A stretch of DNA of 44,862 nucleotides from an uncultured Bacillota bacterium (lineage in GTDB: Bacteria; Bacillota_I; Bacilli_A; RF39; UBA660), in contig CAMVLZ010000010.1 of the NCBI GenBank assembly GCA_947168485.1, positions 1 to 44,862 on the forward strand, given 5' to 3'. The position numbers and the translations under genes were made by a program. Below the pieces are notes generated by a model that saw only the letters and a program-made list of their open reading frames with translations, was not told the DNA's origin and searched no databases. Positions 1 through 7,362 of the stretch are shown here, one piece after another; positions within the stretch are counted from its first letter, which is position 1; each line of letters opens with the position of its first letter.

Positions 1-81
1 ATAAAAAAGAAAATTAAGTTACTATTCGCTAAATTACAATTTATAGATTAGTTCGTAAGATTAAGATATTACGAGCAATAT

Positions 82-108
82 AAAACTAGTGTTTTAAGCA
101 CTAGTTTT
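82..108 (-). terminator. Hairpin terminator of the cytosine methyltransferase gene
   Basis: A perfect 10-bp inverted repeat (82-91 with 99-108, 7-nt loop) overlaps the stop codon of the leftward methyltransferase gene. Read on the minus strand it ends in a short T run. The arms start with AAAA and end with TTTT, so it may work in both directions. Bases 1-81 hold no gene I can see. Confidence 0.6.
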
Positions 109-1339
109 CATTTTCAATTATTTTTTCAATTTCAGTTCCAATTTTCTCTATTACCCCAACTACCAAAGCATTACCCATCATGAAATATCTTCTCTTATCG
201 GACATTCCTGTATTAGTCCAGTCATCTGGGAAACCATTTATTCTTTCACATTCTTTTGGAGTAAGAAGTCTTGGCTTTTTAGTTTTAAAGTCCTCAATGA
301 CATGTGTAGTTCTACTAACTCCACTTTCACTTGTAAGCATTGTTCTAGCAGGTGCGTCTAAATTATCTGGAAAAGGCATTGCTCCTTCTGTGTAATAATA
401 TGGATCACCATTAGGTTTTACTCTAGGAATTTTTTTACTACCTTTTAAGAAAGCAAACTTTTGAATTTGAGATTCATTTAAGAAATACTTCTCATCAACA
501 GGATTTTCTTCTCTAATATTTCTTAAAGGATAAACTAAATTATAATCAGCTTTTACTTTTACTGTATAAATTCCACCGTTCTTCATAATACCAGCATTGT
601 AGAATGAACATTTAAACATATTACTAACTTCTATTAAATCTTTGTATTCAGCAATACTAGATTCAGTTATTTCTTCATAGCTTTCTTTAATAGGAAATTG
701 TTTAACAAACATTCCTTTAGAAAATATCATGTCATAATCAGAATTCTTTTGCATTTTTTTATAATACTTAGTGTTTTTACGATAAGCAAATATATAAGTT
801 CTTCTTCTTTTTTGAGGTAGTCCATATTCTCCAGCATTAATAACTCTCCATTCAACGTCATATCCGTTTTCATAGAAACTTCTAAGAATCATGCCAAAAT
901 CTCTACCTCTTTGTTTAGCAGGAGATAATAACAATCTATCAACATTCTCTAATAGAACAAATGGAGGTTTTTTAATAGCTAGTGTTTCTTCGATTGCCCA
1001 CCAAAGAACACCTTTCTTTCCCTCAATACCTTTACTATTTGAAAGAGTTTGAGCCACTGAATAGTCTTGACAAGGGAATCCACCAACTAAAAGAGTATGG
1101 TCAGGAATATTATGTTTATCTACTTCAAAGATATCAACGTTAGAAACATCATCAGCACCGAATCTCATTGCATAACAATCATATGCTTCTTGAGATTTAG
1201 TAGCAGGTTCCCATTGATTAGCCCATAAACATTTCCAATTTCCATTTTCAATAGTTTTGCCATCTTTTAATTCTACATGATTAAGACCACAACGGAATCC
1301 ACCAACTCCTGCAAATAATTCAACCAAAGTTTTTTTCAT
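101..1339 (-). CDS. DNA (cytosine-5) methyltransferase of a type II R-M system, predicted GATC-specific
   Basis: This is a C5-cytosine methyltransferase that protects host DNA from the divergently encoded nuclease. Motif I (FAGVGGFR) is at residues 9-16, the PCQ motif with catalytic Cys90 at 89-91, ENV at 131-133 and QKRRR (motif VIII) at 176-180. A C-terminal MGNALVVGV segment fits motif X. At 412 aa it has the usual size for the HhaI/Sau3AI class. The start is an ATG behind an AGGAGG ribosome binding site. The GATC specificity is inferred from the neighbouring nuclease, which matches the MutH/Sau3AI fold; the product would then be GAT-5mC. The gene looks a little richer in G+C than its neighbours, consistent with acquisition by transfer. 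The family call is firm and the sequence specificity is an inference. Confidence 0.93.
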   Translation of the reverse strand: MKKTLVELFAGVGGFRCGLNHVELKDGKTIENGNWKCLWANQWEPATKSQEAYDCYAMRFGADDVSNVDIFEVDKHNIPDHTLLVGGFPCQDYSVAQTLSNSKGIEGKKGVLWWAIEETLAIKKPPFVLLENVDRLLLSPAKQRGRDFGMILRSFYENGYDVEWRVINAGEYGLPQKRRRTYIFAYRKNTKYYKKMQKNSDYDMIFSKGMFVKQFPIKESYEEITESSIAEYKDLIEVSNMFKCSFYNAGIMKNGGIYTVKVKADYNLVYPLRNIREENPVDEKYFLNESQIQKFAFLKGSKKIPRVKPNGDPYYYTEGAMPFPDNLDAPARTMLTSESGVSRTTHVIEDFKTKKPRLLTPKECERINGFPDDWTNTGMSDKRRYFMMGNALVVGVIEKIGTEIEKIIENEN

Positions 1340-1513
1340 ATATAAAACCTCCTGTTATTTGTATTAACGATATAAATATATTATAATTTATTTGAGTGAA
1401 AAGATCAACTTTTACCTATAATTATTATATAATAATAGGCATAAAAGATCAACCTTACCTAACACTATTTTATAAAAAATAAAGTTAAAAAACAAGATCG
1501 AAAGGAGAATTTT
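1340..1513. promoter_or_regulatory. Shared R-M control region with GATC-containing repeats
   Basis: The 174-bp divergent intergenic region carries three GATC sites (1403-1406, 1447-1450, 1496-1499). Two lie in near-identical repeats at 1399-1417 and 1443-1460 (AAAAGATCAAC followed by TTTTACCT or CTTACCT), 44 bp apart. The first is also imperfectly palindromic (AAAAG, 5 bases, CTTTT). The third GATC is just before the nuclease ribosome binding site. I read these as binding or methylation-sensing sites for autoregulation. Confidence 0.5.
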
Positions 1514-2899
1514 ATGAAAAAAGGAAGAGAATATGATAGACATGAAATAGAAGTAATATCTAAATCTGCAATAGGTAAATCAGTGAATGATATTCTTAAT
1601 GAAGAACTAATTACTATTGAAGATGAAAATACATTAAATAAAGGTGGATTAGGCCAATATATAGAACAATATTTGTTTGGTATTGATAATAATAGTGAAT
1701 CTGAACCAGATTTCATGCCTGCAGGAATTGAATTAAAAGTTACTCCTTATAAAAAGATTAAAGATGGTAAGCTATCTGCAAAAGAAAGATTGGTATTAAA
1801 TATCATTGATTTTATGAATGAGTATAAAAATGAATTTAAAACTAGTCACTTTTGGTTTAAAAATAATACGATTCAATTACTATGGTATTTATGGGAACCT
1901 AATAAATCTAAAAAAGACTTTAAAATAACACATGAAAAACTACTAGAATTATCAAAGAATGAAGATTTAAAACAAATAGAAGAAGACTGGAATTTTATTA
2001 TTCAAAAAATCAAAGATGGAAAAGCTCATGAAATATCAGAAGCTGATACTATGTACTTAGGAGCTTGTTCAAAAGGAGCTAATGCTAGTTCTACAAGAGA
2101 ACAACCATTTAGTGATATCCCTGCAATGCAAAGAGCATTCTGCTTTAAAACATCTTATATGACTCAATTAGTAAGAAAATATATTGGAGATTATTCAGAT
2201 GTTGAAAAGGTATTAAAAGGAACTACAGATACATTTAATGAATTTGTAAGAGAAGTTGTAGATAAATATAAAGGTAAATCACAAAAGGAATTGATGAAAG
2301 AATTTAATATTGATTCTAAAGCTAAAAACATTAATAGTATGATTATTAGTAGGATGTTTAATGTAAAAAGTAAATTACAAGATACAGATGAATTTCAAAA
2401 AGCAAATATCATTCCTAAAACAATTCGAATTGAAGAGAATGGAAGAATTAAGGAATCAATTTCATTTCCTGCATTCAAATTTACTGACATAGTAGAGCAA
2501 AGCTGGGAAGACTGTGATTTAAGAGAACAACTCGAGACAACTAAATATATGTTTTTTGTATTTAAGAAAGAAAAAGGAGAATATATATTTAAAGGAATCA
2601 AATTATGGAATATGCCTGAAACTGATATTGAAATACCAGTAATGGAGATGTGGAAGAAAACATATAATGCAATTAAAACAGGAAATATTATTAAATCAAT
2701 TACTAACGGTATAAGAAAAACTAATTTTCCAGGAATGAGTGAGAATAATGTATGTCATGTTAGACCTCACGGAAGAAATGCTAAAGATGTTAACAAGCTA
2801 CCAGTAGCTGATAAATTAACAGGAGCAACAGAGTATACTAAACATTGTTTCTGGATTAACAACACATATATAAAAGAAATATTTAAAGAGTTTAATTAA
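1514..2899 (+). CDS. Sau3AI/MutH-type type II restriction endonuclease
   Basis: This is the predicted restriction partner of the methyltransferase. Residues 66-75 contain D66, E73 and K75, which gives the D-x6-E-x-K catalytic spacing of MutH and Sau3AI. An upstream NKGGLGQYIE block (42-51) matches the KGxxGxxxE region of the same fold. The length of 461 aa is close to Sau3AI, which pairs a catalytic MutH-like domain with a second MutH-like DNA-binding domain, so residues ~220-461 probably form the latter. The start ATG follows an AAAGGAG site. MutH, Sau3AI and relatives act on GATC, so GATC is the predicted target. I found no GATC in the 1,386-bp gene itself, one in the methyltransferase gene and another just past this gene's stop (2906). 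Confidence 0.88.
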   Translation: MKKGREYDRHEIEVISKSAIGKSVNDILNEELITIEDENTLNKGGLGQYIEQYLFGIDNNSESEPDFMPAGIELKVTPYKKIKDGKLSAKERLVLNIIDFMNEYKNEFKTSHFWFKNNTIQLLWYLWEPNKSKKDFKITHEKLLELSKNEDLKQIEEDWNFIIQKIKDGKAHEISEADTMYLGACSKGANASSTREQPFSDIPAMQRAFCFKTSYMTQLVRKYIGDYSDVEKVLKGTTDTFNEFVREVVDKYKGKSQKELMKEFNIDSKAKNINSMIISRMFNVKSKLQDTDEFQKANIIPKTIRIEENGRIKESISFPAFKFTDIVEQSWEDCDLREQLETTKYMFFVFKKEKGEYIFKGIKLWNMPETDIEIPVMEMWKKTYNAIKTGNIIKSITNGIRKTNFPGMSENNVCHVRPHGRNAKDVNKLPVADKLTGATEYTKHCFWINNTYIKEIFKEFN

Positions 2900-3136
2900 T
2901 AATTTGATCTTGATTAAATAGCCTATATGTTATAAAATATAAATGCAAGGAAAAACAAGCAAACAATATGCTAACATTGTTCGCAATTTGTGCACATTTT
3001 GTGCACATTCAACAAATATTTTATATAAAAATAGGCAAAAATAATATTCAAAATATTTGATGTTACCATACCTTAAACCCTTGAAAATACTGATAATACT
3101 GATAATACTAATAATAATTATAATATTCATCAAAGG
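2900..3136. other. Non-coding stretch with tandem GTGCAC palindromes
   Basis: I see no convincing gene here. Two copies of TTTGTGCACATT place GTGCAC palindromes at 2990-2995 and 3001-3006, exactly 11 bp apart, as expected for an operator read on one DNA face. Around 3090-3115 there is a short TGATAATAC tandem repeat. A weak minus-strand reading frame across the stretch looks like chance. Confidence 0.4.
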
Positions 3137-3184
3137 GGTTCATGTGGCAGTGGTAAAAAATATAAACAATGCCATGGTAAATAG
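3137..3184 (+). pseudogene. Orphan C-terminal SEC-C zinc-motif fragment
   Basis: The frame ending at the TAG (3182-3184) reads GSCGSGKKYKQCHGK, the C-terminal half of a SEC-C zinc-binding motif as found at the end of SecA and of small SEC-C proteins (usual form CxCGSGKKYKxCCG or CHG). Upstream the frame meets a TAA about 60 bases earlier, with only a low-complexity Asn/Thr stretch between and no start codon. A terminator follows directly. This looks like the surviving 3' end of a gene whose body was lost, possibly when the R-M system arrived. Confidence 0.6.
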
Positions 3185-3189
3185 TTTAG

Positions 3190-3233
3190 AAACTCACATA
3201 AAATAATGAAAAATGCGAGTTTTTCTTTTTTTT
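3190..3233 (+). terminator. Terminator behind the SEC-C remnant
   Basis: AAACTCACA (3190-3198) pairs with TGCGAGTTT (3214-3222) with one mismatch and a 15-nt loop, and is followed by a long T-rich run to 3233. It belongs to the lost gene ending at 3184. Confidence 0.6.
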
Positions 3234-3266
3234 AAAATAGTTGAAATATAGGATTAATTCAATCTA

Positions 3267-3296
3267 ATGACACATTGTCTAGATATTTGGTATAAT
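3267..3296 (+). promoter_or_regulatory. Promoter of the GNAT gene at 3314
   Basis: ATGACA (3267-3272) and a perfect TATAAT (3291-3296) are 18 bases apart, with the ribosome binding site 6 bases downstream of the -10. The short leader fits a start at 3314 and leaves little room for a start at 3305. Confidence 0.55.
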
Positions 3297-3313
3297 ATGT
3301 TTAGGTGAATATA

Positions 3314-3796
3314 GTGAAAATAGTTGAATATGATAAAAAGTATATCGAAGATGTTAAAGATTTATTAGTTGAATTAGAAGAGTATATTTTAACTATAGAT
3401 GAAGATCATTTAGACCAATTACATCCAGAATATCGAGAAAAAATGGCAATCTTAGATTTAGAAGAAGTTAATAAAAACAATGGTAAATGTTATTTGGCAG
3501 TAGAGAATAATAAGGCAATTGGTTTAATCATGGGATGTATATTTCCTTATGATGAATATGATTATCTTGATTATAAATGCCCTAAAAGAGGAGAAATTAC
3601 AGAATTAATTGTTACAAATAAAATTAGAAGTAAAGGCGTTGGGCAAGAATTATTAAATAAAATGGAAAAATATTTTAAATCCGTTGGATGTGAATATGCA
3701 ATAGTTGATGTATTTGCTTATAACGAAATAGGAAAGAATTTTTACAATAAAACAAACTATCATCCCAGAATGGAAACAATGATAAAGAAAATATAA
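3314..3796 (+). CDS. GNAT family N-acetyltransferase
   Basis: This is a GCN5-related acyltransferase of about 160 aa that would move an acetyl group from acetyl-CoA to an unknown amine. The acetyl-CoA pyrophosphate loop RSKGVG is at about residues 105-110, after the beta-4 strand ITELIVTNK. The C-terminal FAYNEIGKNFYNKTNYH block is the usual alpha-4/beta-6 region. I chose the GTG at 3314 because AGGTG (3303-3307) is then spaced as a ribosome binding site; an in-frame GTG at 3305 would overlap that site. It is 11 bases from the next gene, so the two are probably cotranscribed. The substrate cannot be told from sequence. Confidence 0.85.
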   Translation: MKIVEYDKKYIEDVKDLLVELEEYILTIDEDHLDQLHPEYREKMAILDLEEVNKNNGKCYLAVENNKAIGLIMGCIFPYDEYDYLDYKCPKRGEITELIVTNKIRSKGVGQELLNKMEKYFKSVGCEYAIVDVFAYNEIGKNFYNKTNYHPRMETMIKKI

Positions 3797-3807
3797 GGTA
3801 TATAGGA

Positions 3808-4668
3808 ATGAATGGTATGAATAATAAAGAAAAATATATAAACGATATTAATAATAGGTTTAGTGGAAAAACAAAAGATTTATTATTGAAACAGGTTGAA
3901 TTATTTTATGAAGATAATCCAAATATAGAAAAAACAAAATATAATGTTGGAGATGAAGTAAAATTATCAAAAGGAACATTTATACATGGTATTTATGGAG
4001 GATTAGATAATTTTGATTTTACTATTAATAATGGATTTATTTCATCTGATTTTACACAAACACCAAGACTAAATAAGATATGTAATAGTGTAGGAATGTG
4101 GAATATAAAAGAAGATATTACTTTGAAAGAATATGTAGAATTATATAGTGGTTTTACTATCTCATATATAATAGATAGAGGTCCTGGATCTAAAGAAGTA
4201 AGTGAATTAATTCCATATCATAAATTTGATGAAATAACTGAAAAAATAAACAATGATGAAAAAATATGGTCATATAGAGGTGCTCAAACAAAAGAAGTTA
4301 GATTCATTCCTAGTTTAGTTTCAAATAAAAGACAAATCGCTTTTATCTTAAATATGAATTCTGAATATGCTAAAAAACTATCATATAATGATGTTTGGAA
4401 TACAGAGTTTGATAAAGAAGTATTAGAATCATTTTTAGATTATAGATATGTTGATACTTTTATAAATAAAGATAGAATCAATAGAGATGCTTCAACAACA
4501 GATAGAGAGTCAGCAATTATGTTTGGATTACCATCAACATTAATTGAAGGAGTATTTGTAGGAAGAAAAATAGAAAAAGATGAAGAAACTCTAAAATATA
4601 TTAAGAAGAAATTACCTGATTGTTACATATGTAATCTAGATGGAAAAGTAATAATTGGTAATAATTAA
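3808..4668 (+). CDS. Unrecognised protein, possibly ADP-ribosyltransferase-like fold
   Basis: A soluble 286-aa protein with no family I can name. It has no signal peptide or membrane segment. The block FIHGIYGGLDNF...NNGFIS (about residues 52-75) recalls the His-Gly and INxGFxS pattern at the start of ADP-ribosyltransferase folds. The C-terminal FGLPSTLIEGVFVGRKIE segment (about 245-262) resembles the late strand of such proteins. No complete catalytic triad can be assigned, so this is only a hint. It follows the GNAT gene by 11 bases and probably shares its transcript. A weak hairpin (AAAGTAT/ATACTTT near 4689-4710) lies after the stop. Confidence 0.6.
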   Translation: MNGMNNKEKYINDINNRFSGKTKDLLLKQVELFYEDNPNIEKTKYNVGDEVKLSKGTFIHGIYGGLDNFDFTINNGFISSDFTQTPRLNKICNSVGMWNIKEDITLKEYVELYSGFTISYIIDRGPGSKEVSELIPYHKFDEITEKINNDEKIWSYRGAQTKEVRFIPSLVSNKRQIAFILNMNSEYAKKLSYNDVWNTEFDKEVLESFLDYRYVDTFINKDRINRDASTTDRESAIMFGLPSTLIEGVFVGRKIEKDEETLKYIKKKLPDCYICNLDGKVIIGNN

Positions 4669-4842
4669 TATTTAGGATGAAATAAAAAAGTATCAACTAA
4701 AATACTTTGAAGTATGGATAAAACACAAGAAAAAAACAATTGATGATTATATTTAGTAAAGAGAACTTATAAAAAGTCATAATACTTTGATTTTTGATTC
4801 TATTATTGTATATTAAAATTAAAATAAGAAAGGTATATTCAT

Positions 4843-6675
4843 ATGAAAGAGAAGAAAAGATTAATTGTATTAATATTTATGTTAACATTATTAATACCTT
4901 TATTTGCTAATGCTGAAAATTGTGAATCATCTACCATAGAGATACAATCAATAGTATTAGACAAAACAGAAGGAAAAACAATAGAAAAAAGCAAGCCAAT
5001 AATAAAAGATAATAAAATCGAATTAGATTTAAAATTTTTTAATGTAGGAGACAATGCTGAATATACAATAAAATTAAGAAATAATTCTAATGAAACATAT
5101 TATCTAGATAAAGATGACATTATTATAAATAATGAATATATTGATTACAAAATTGAAAACTCAGATAATAAAATAACACCAGGAGTCAATAAAGAATATA
5201 AGTTAAAAGTAATTTATAATAAAGAAGTAACAGAAAACTATATAACTGATGGATCATATTATGATACAAATTCACTAGTATTAAAATTACAAAATAAAGT
5301 ATCAAGAACACCATTGGATATATTAAAAAACCCACAGACTACTAGTATATTTTTTATGCTAATTTTACTGAGTAGTTCGATTATTTTATCTTTAATTCTA
5401 ATTAATAAAAGAAAAACATCACCTATATCATATATTACTATATTATTACTATTAATATTACCAATAACTACTTTAGCTTTATGTAGTTATAATATTGACA
5501 TAGAAACAAAAATAGAAATAGAAAAAAAGATAGATGATCCCATTGTATATATTGATCATGAACTATTATTAAGGAAATCAGGAAAACTAGCAAAATACGA
5601 TATAGAACAATTGTCAGAAGAAGATTATATAGAGGCTACACCTAAAAATTTAAAAGAAGAGATAATAGCTAATAATGTTAAATATGTTGATAAATATGTA
5701 TATTTGACAGATGAAAATAAATTATATGATATAAAAAGTAATAAGTTGATTTCTTCAAATATAAAAAGCACATTGCGAAATGATAATAATGATATGGAAG
5801 GATTCTATACGGGTAATAAGGGAGTGTATATAGCATATAATGGCCTATACATAGATTCTAATGTAGATAAGGTTATTTTAAGTTATGGAGATTTCTTAAG
5901 CTATACAGATAAATTCATAATAACACTCGAAAATGAAAAAGTAATGTTTAGATCAAATTATTTCTCAATTGAAGCAGAAAAAATATTAGAAACACACCAT
6001 GGACTTCTAAGAATGACAAATAATGACTTAGTATACCTTGGAGGATGGAGTAAATATCCGATGATATTGAAAGGTGGAGGAAAAATTATATCTTCAAGTG
6101 AATCATGGGTAATAGATAAAAATGGAAAATTATATTCGTCTAATCTACAAAATCCACAATCTGCAGGAGAAGAAATATACCCAGAAGGAATATATCCAAT
6201 AGTTGATAACAAATTTAAATCGGACGTAATTATAAGTAATAATGGACATGATGTATGGTTTGCTGGGCGATCTGGAGCAGGATATGGGTATGCTAATAAA
6301 AGATGGAGTTCCAGTGATGATAAAGCTATCAAAGTAGTAGGACATCAAGATACATATGAGTATTCATACCATTTTGTTACAGCATCCAATCAATTATGGA
6401 CAATAGAGTGGAATAGAGCAGTCAAAGAATATGATGATTATTCACTAGTTGCAAATGAATATGATGAAATAGAGAATATAATTAATAAAGAAGATAATAA
6501 CAGCAAAATATTTATATATGAAGAAATATTAAATAATATTAATAATAATTCATTAAATATGAGAGGGGAAGAAATTGACTATAGAAAAGAAAAGGAAGTA
6601 AAAACATTAGCAGATATTATAATTAAGGATGATGAAAAACAATATATCAAAAGAGTACCTGAGCCTCAAGAATAA
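4843..6675 (+). CDS. Large secreted/membrane protein with two extracellular regions
   Basis: I do not recognise this 610-aa protein. Residues 1-24 are a clear signal peptide ending in FANAEN. Residues ~25-165 look like a beta-rich domain of the DUF11/CARDB sort (GDNAEYTIKLRNNSNETYYL). Two hydrophobic segments follow (about 168-188 and 195-215), separated by a basic NKRKTSP loop, which would return the chain to the outside. The last ~390 residues are soluble, rich in short strand-forming units (KYVYLTDENKLYDI, GVYIAYNGLYI, NQLWTIEW), and may form a propeller-like sensor or binding domain. The start ATG has an AAGAAAGG site. It sits alone between unrelated genes. A plausible promoter has TTGATT and TATATT 16 bases apart just upstream. 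Confidence 0.7.
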   Translation: MKEKKRLIVLIFMLTLLIPLFANAENCESSTIEIQSIVLDKTEGKTIEKSKPIIKDNKIELDLKFFNVGDNAEYTIKLRNNSNETYYLDKDDIIINNEYIDYKIENSDNKITPGVNKEYKLKVIYNKEVTENYITDGSYYDTNSLVLKLQNKVSRTPLDILKNPQTTSIFFMLILLSSSIILSLILINKRKTSPISYITILLLLILPITTLALCSYNIDIETKIEIEKKIDDPIVYIDHELLLRKSGKLAKYDIEQLSEEDYIEATPKNLKEEIIANNVKYVDKYVYLTDENKLYDIKSNKLISSNIKSTLRNDNNDMEGFYTGNKGVYIAYNGLYIDSNVDKVILSYGDFLSYTDKFIITLENEKVMFRSNYFSIEAEKILETHHGLLRMTNNDLVYLGGWSKYPMILKGGGKIISSSESWVIDKNGKLYSSNLQNPQSAGEEIYPEGIYPIVDNKFKSDVIISNNGHDVWFAGRSGAGYGYANKRWSSSDDKAIKVVGHQDTYEYSYHFVTASNQLWTIEWNRAVKEYDDYSLVANEYDEIENIINKEDNNSKIFIYEEILNNINNNSLNMRGEEIDYRKEKEVKTLADIIIKDDEKQYIKRVPEPQE

Positions 6676-6732
6676 ATTGATGGATAATCATCAAAAACAT
6701 TACAAATAAAAATATTATAAGAGGTGTTTAAT

Positions 6733-7140
6733 ATGATTGAAATAAATAAATTAACTATAGAAGAATATTATAAATTATTAGATGCATTAGAGTGGAAAAG
6801 ACCATCTGAAAGATTATTAAAAATAGGATTAGAAAATGGTATAAATGCTAAATACATATTAGATGGAGAAACTATTGGTATGGCTAGATATGTTTCAGAT
6901 GGTGGATATTCTGGTCTAATAATGGATGTAATAGTACTTCCTGAACATCAAGGCAATGGTTATGGAACACAAATGATTGAAAAACTAATAGATTATATTA
7001 AAAGTAATTTAGAGGAAAATGAAGAAGTAATGATTCAATTACTTTCAGCACCAGGTAAACAAGATTTTTATTCTAAATTTGGATTTAAAGTTAAAAGAGA
7101 AGTTGCTGAAGATGGTATGTATATGTGGTTAAAAAAATAA
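6733..7140 (+). CDS. GNAT family N-acetyltransferase (small)
   Basis: A compact 135-aa GNAT enzyme. The acetyl-CoA loop QGNGYG is at about residues 73-78, after the strand GLIMDVIVLPEH. The end FYSKFGFKVKREVAEDGMYMWL is the typical late GNAT pattern, close to the small YitI/ElaA-like group. I start it at the ATG 6733 because GAGGTG (6721-6726) is then correctly spaced; an in-frame GTG at 6724 lies inside that site. No terminator is visible before the ABC-F leader, which has its own promoter. Confidence 0.85.
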   Translation: MIEINKLTIEEYYKLLDALEWKRPSERLLKIGLENGINAKYILDGETIGMARYVSDGGYSGLIMDVIVLPEHQGNGYGTQMIEKLIDYIKSNLEENEEVMIQLLSAPGKQDFYSKFGFKVKREVAEDGMYMWLKK

Positions 7141-7145
7141 TAAAA

Positions 7146-7174
7146 TTGACATATATTTATTAATAATATAAAAT
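7146..7174 (+). promoter_or_regulatory. Consensus promoter of the ABC-F leader
   Basis: A perfect TTGACA (7146-7151), a 17-bp spacer and TAAAAT (7169-7174). Transcription would start near 7181, just before the AAGGAG site of the 14-codon leader ORF. Confidence 0.75.
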
Positions 7175-7195
7175 ATTATGCAAGGAGAGATGATT

Positions 7196-7240
7196 ATGCT
7201 TAATTATTATGCAAAAACTAGATTATATAATAAAGCATAG
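7196..7240 (+). CDS. 14-codon leader peptide upstream of the ABC-F gene
   Basis: A tiny ORF, MLNYYAKTRLYNKA, begins at ATG 7196 behind an AAGGAGAG site at 7182-7189. Its TAG stop ends at 7240, and that final G is the first base of the first downstream hairpin. Antibiotic-resistance ABC-F genes in Firmicutes are known to be controlled by drug-stalled ribosomes on such leaders. The placement between a consensus promoter and an attenuator argues strongly that it is translated and acts as the sensor. The peptide itself probably has no other function. Confidence 0.7.
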   Translation: MLNYYAKTRLYNKA

Positions 7241-7337
7241 TCATACCTGGTAATTAAAATAATCTATTAGCAGGTATGACAGTTTTTGTCGTGCCTGCAT
7301 CCGCCAAATGGATGTGGATACGTCTATTTGGTTTTTT
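7240..7337 (+). promoter_or_regulatory. Transcription attenuator with mutually exclusive hairpins
   Basis: Four pairings can be drawn. H1: 7240-7249 with 7271-7280, perfect 10 bp. H2: 7271-7280 with 7288-7297, 10 bp with two G-U pairs. Antiterminator: 7290-7302 with 7310-7322, 12 pairs and one C-A mismatch. Terminator: 7304-7314 with 7321-7331, 11 bp, 6-nt loop, then six T. H1 excludes H2, H2 excludes the antiterminator, and the antiterminator excludes the terminator. So H1 plus antiterminator is the ON state and H2 plus terminator is the OFF state. A ribosome stalled early on the leader leaves H1 free to form (ON); one that reaches the stop at 7240 blocks it (OFF). Confidence 0.75.
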
Positions 7338-7362
7338 ATATGCATAAAAGGAGAGATAGATT

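Noticed and set aside
2930-3133. Minus-strand 67-codon frame beside the R-M genes
   Set aside because: It is mostly Ile/Tyr/Cys low-complexity residues with no ribosome binding site, and it overlaps the SEC-C remnant's upstream repeat; it looks like chance in AT-rich DNA.
6676-6700. TTGATG/CATCAA hairpin after the large membrane protein gene as a terminator
   Set aside because: The stem is only 6 bp and is followed by A-rich sequence with no T run.
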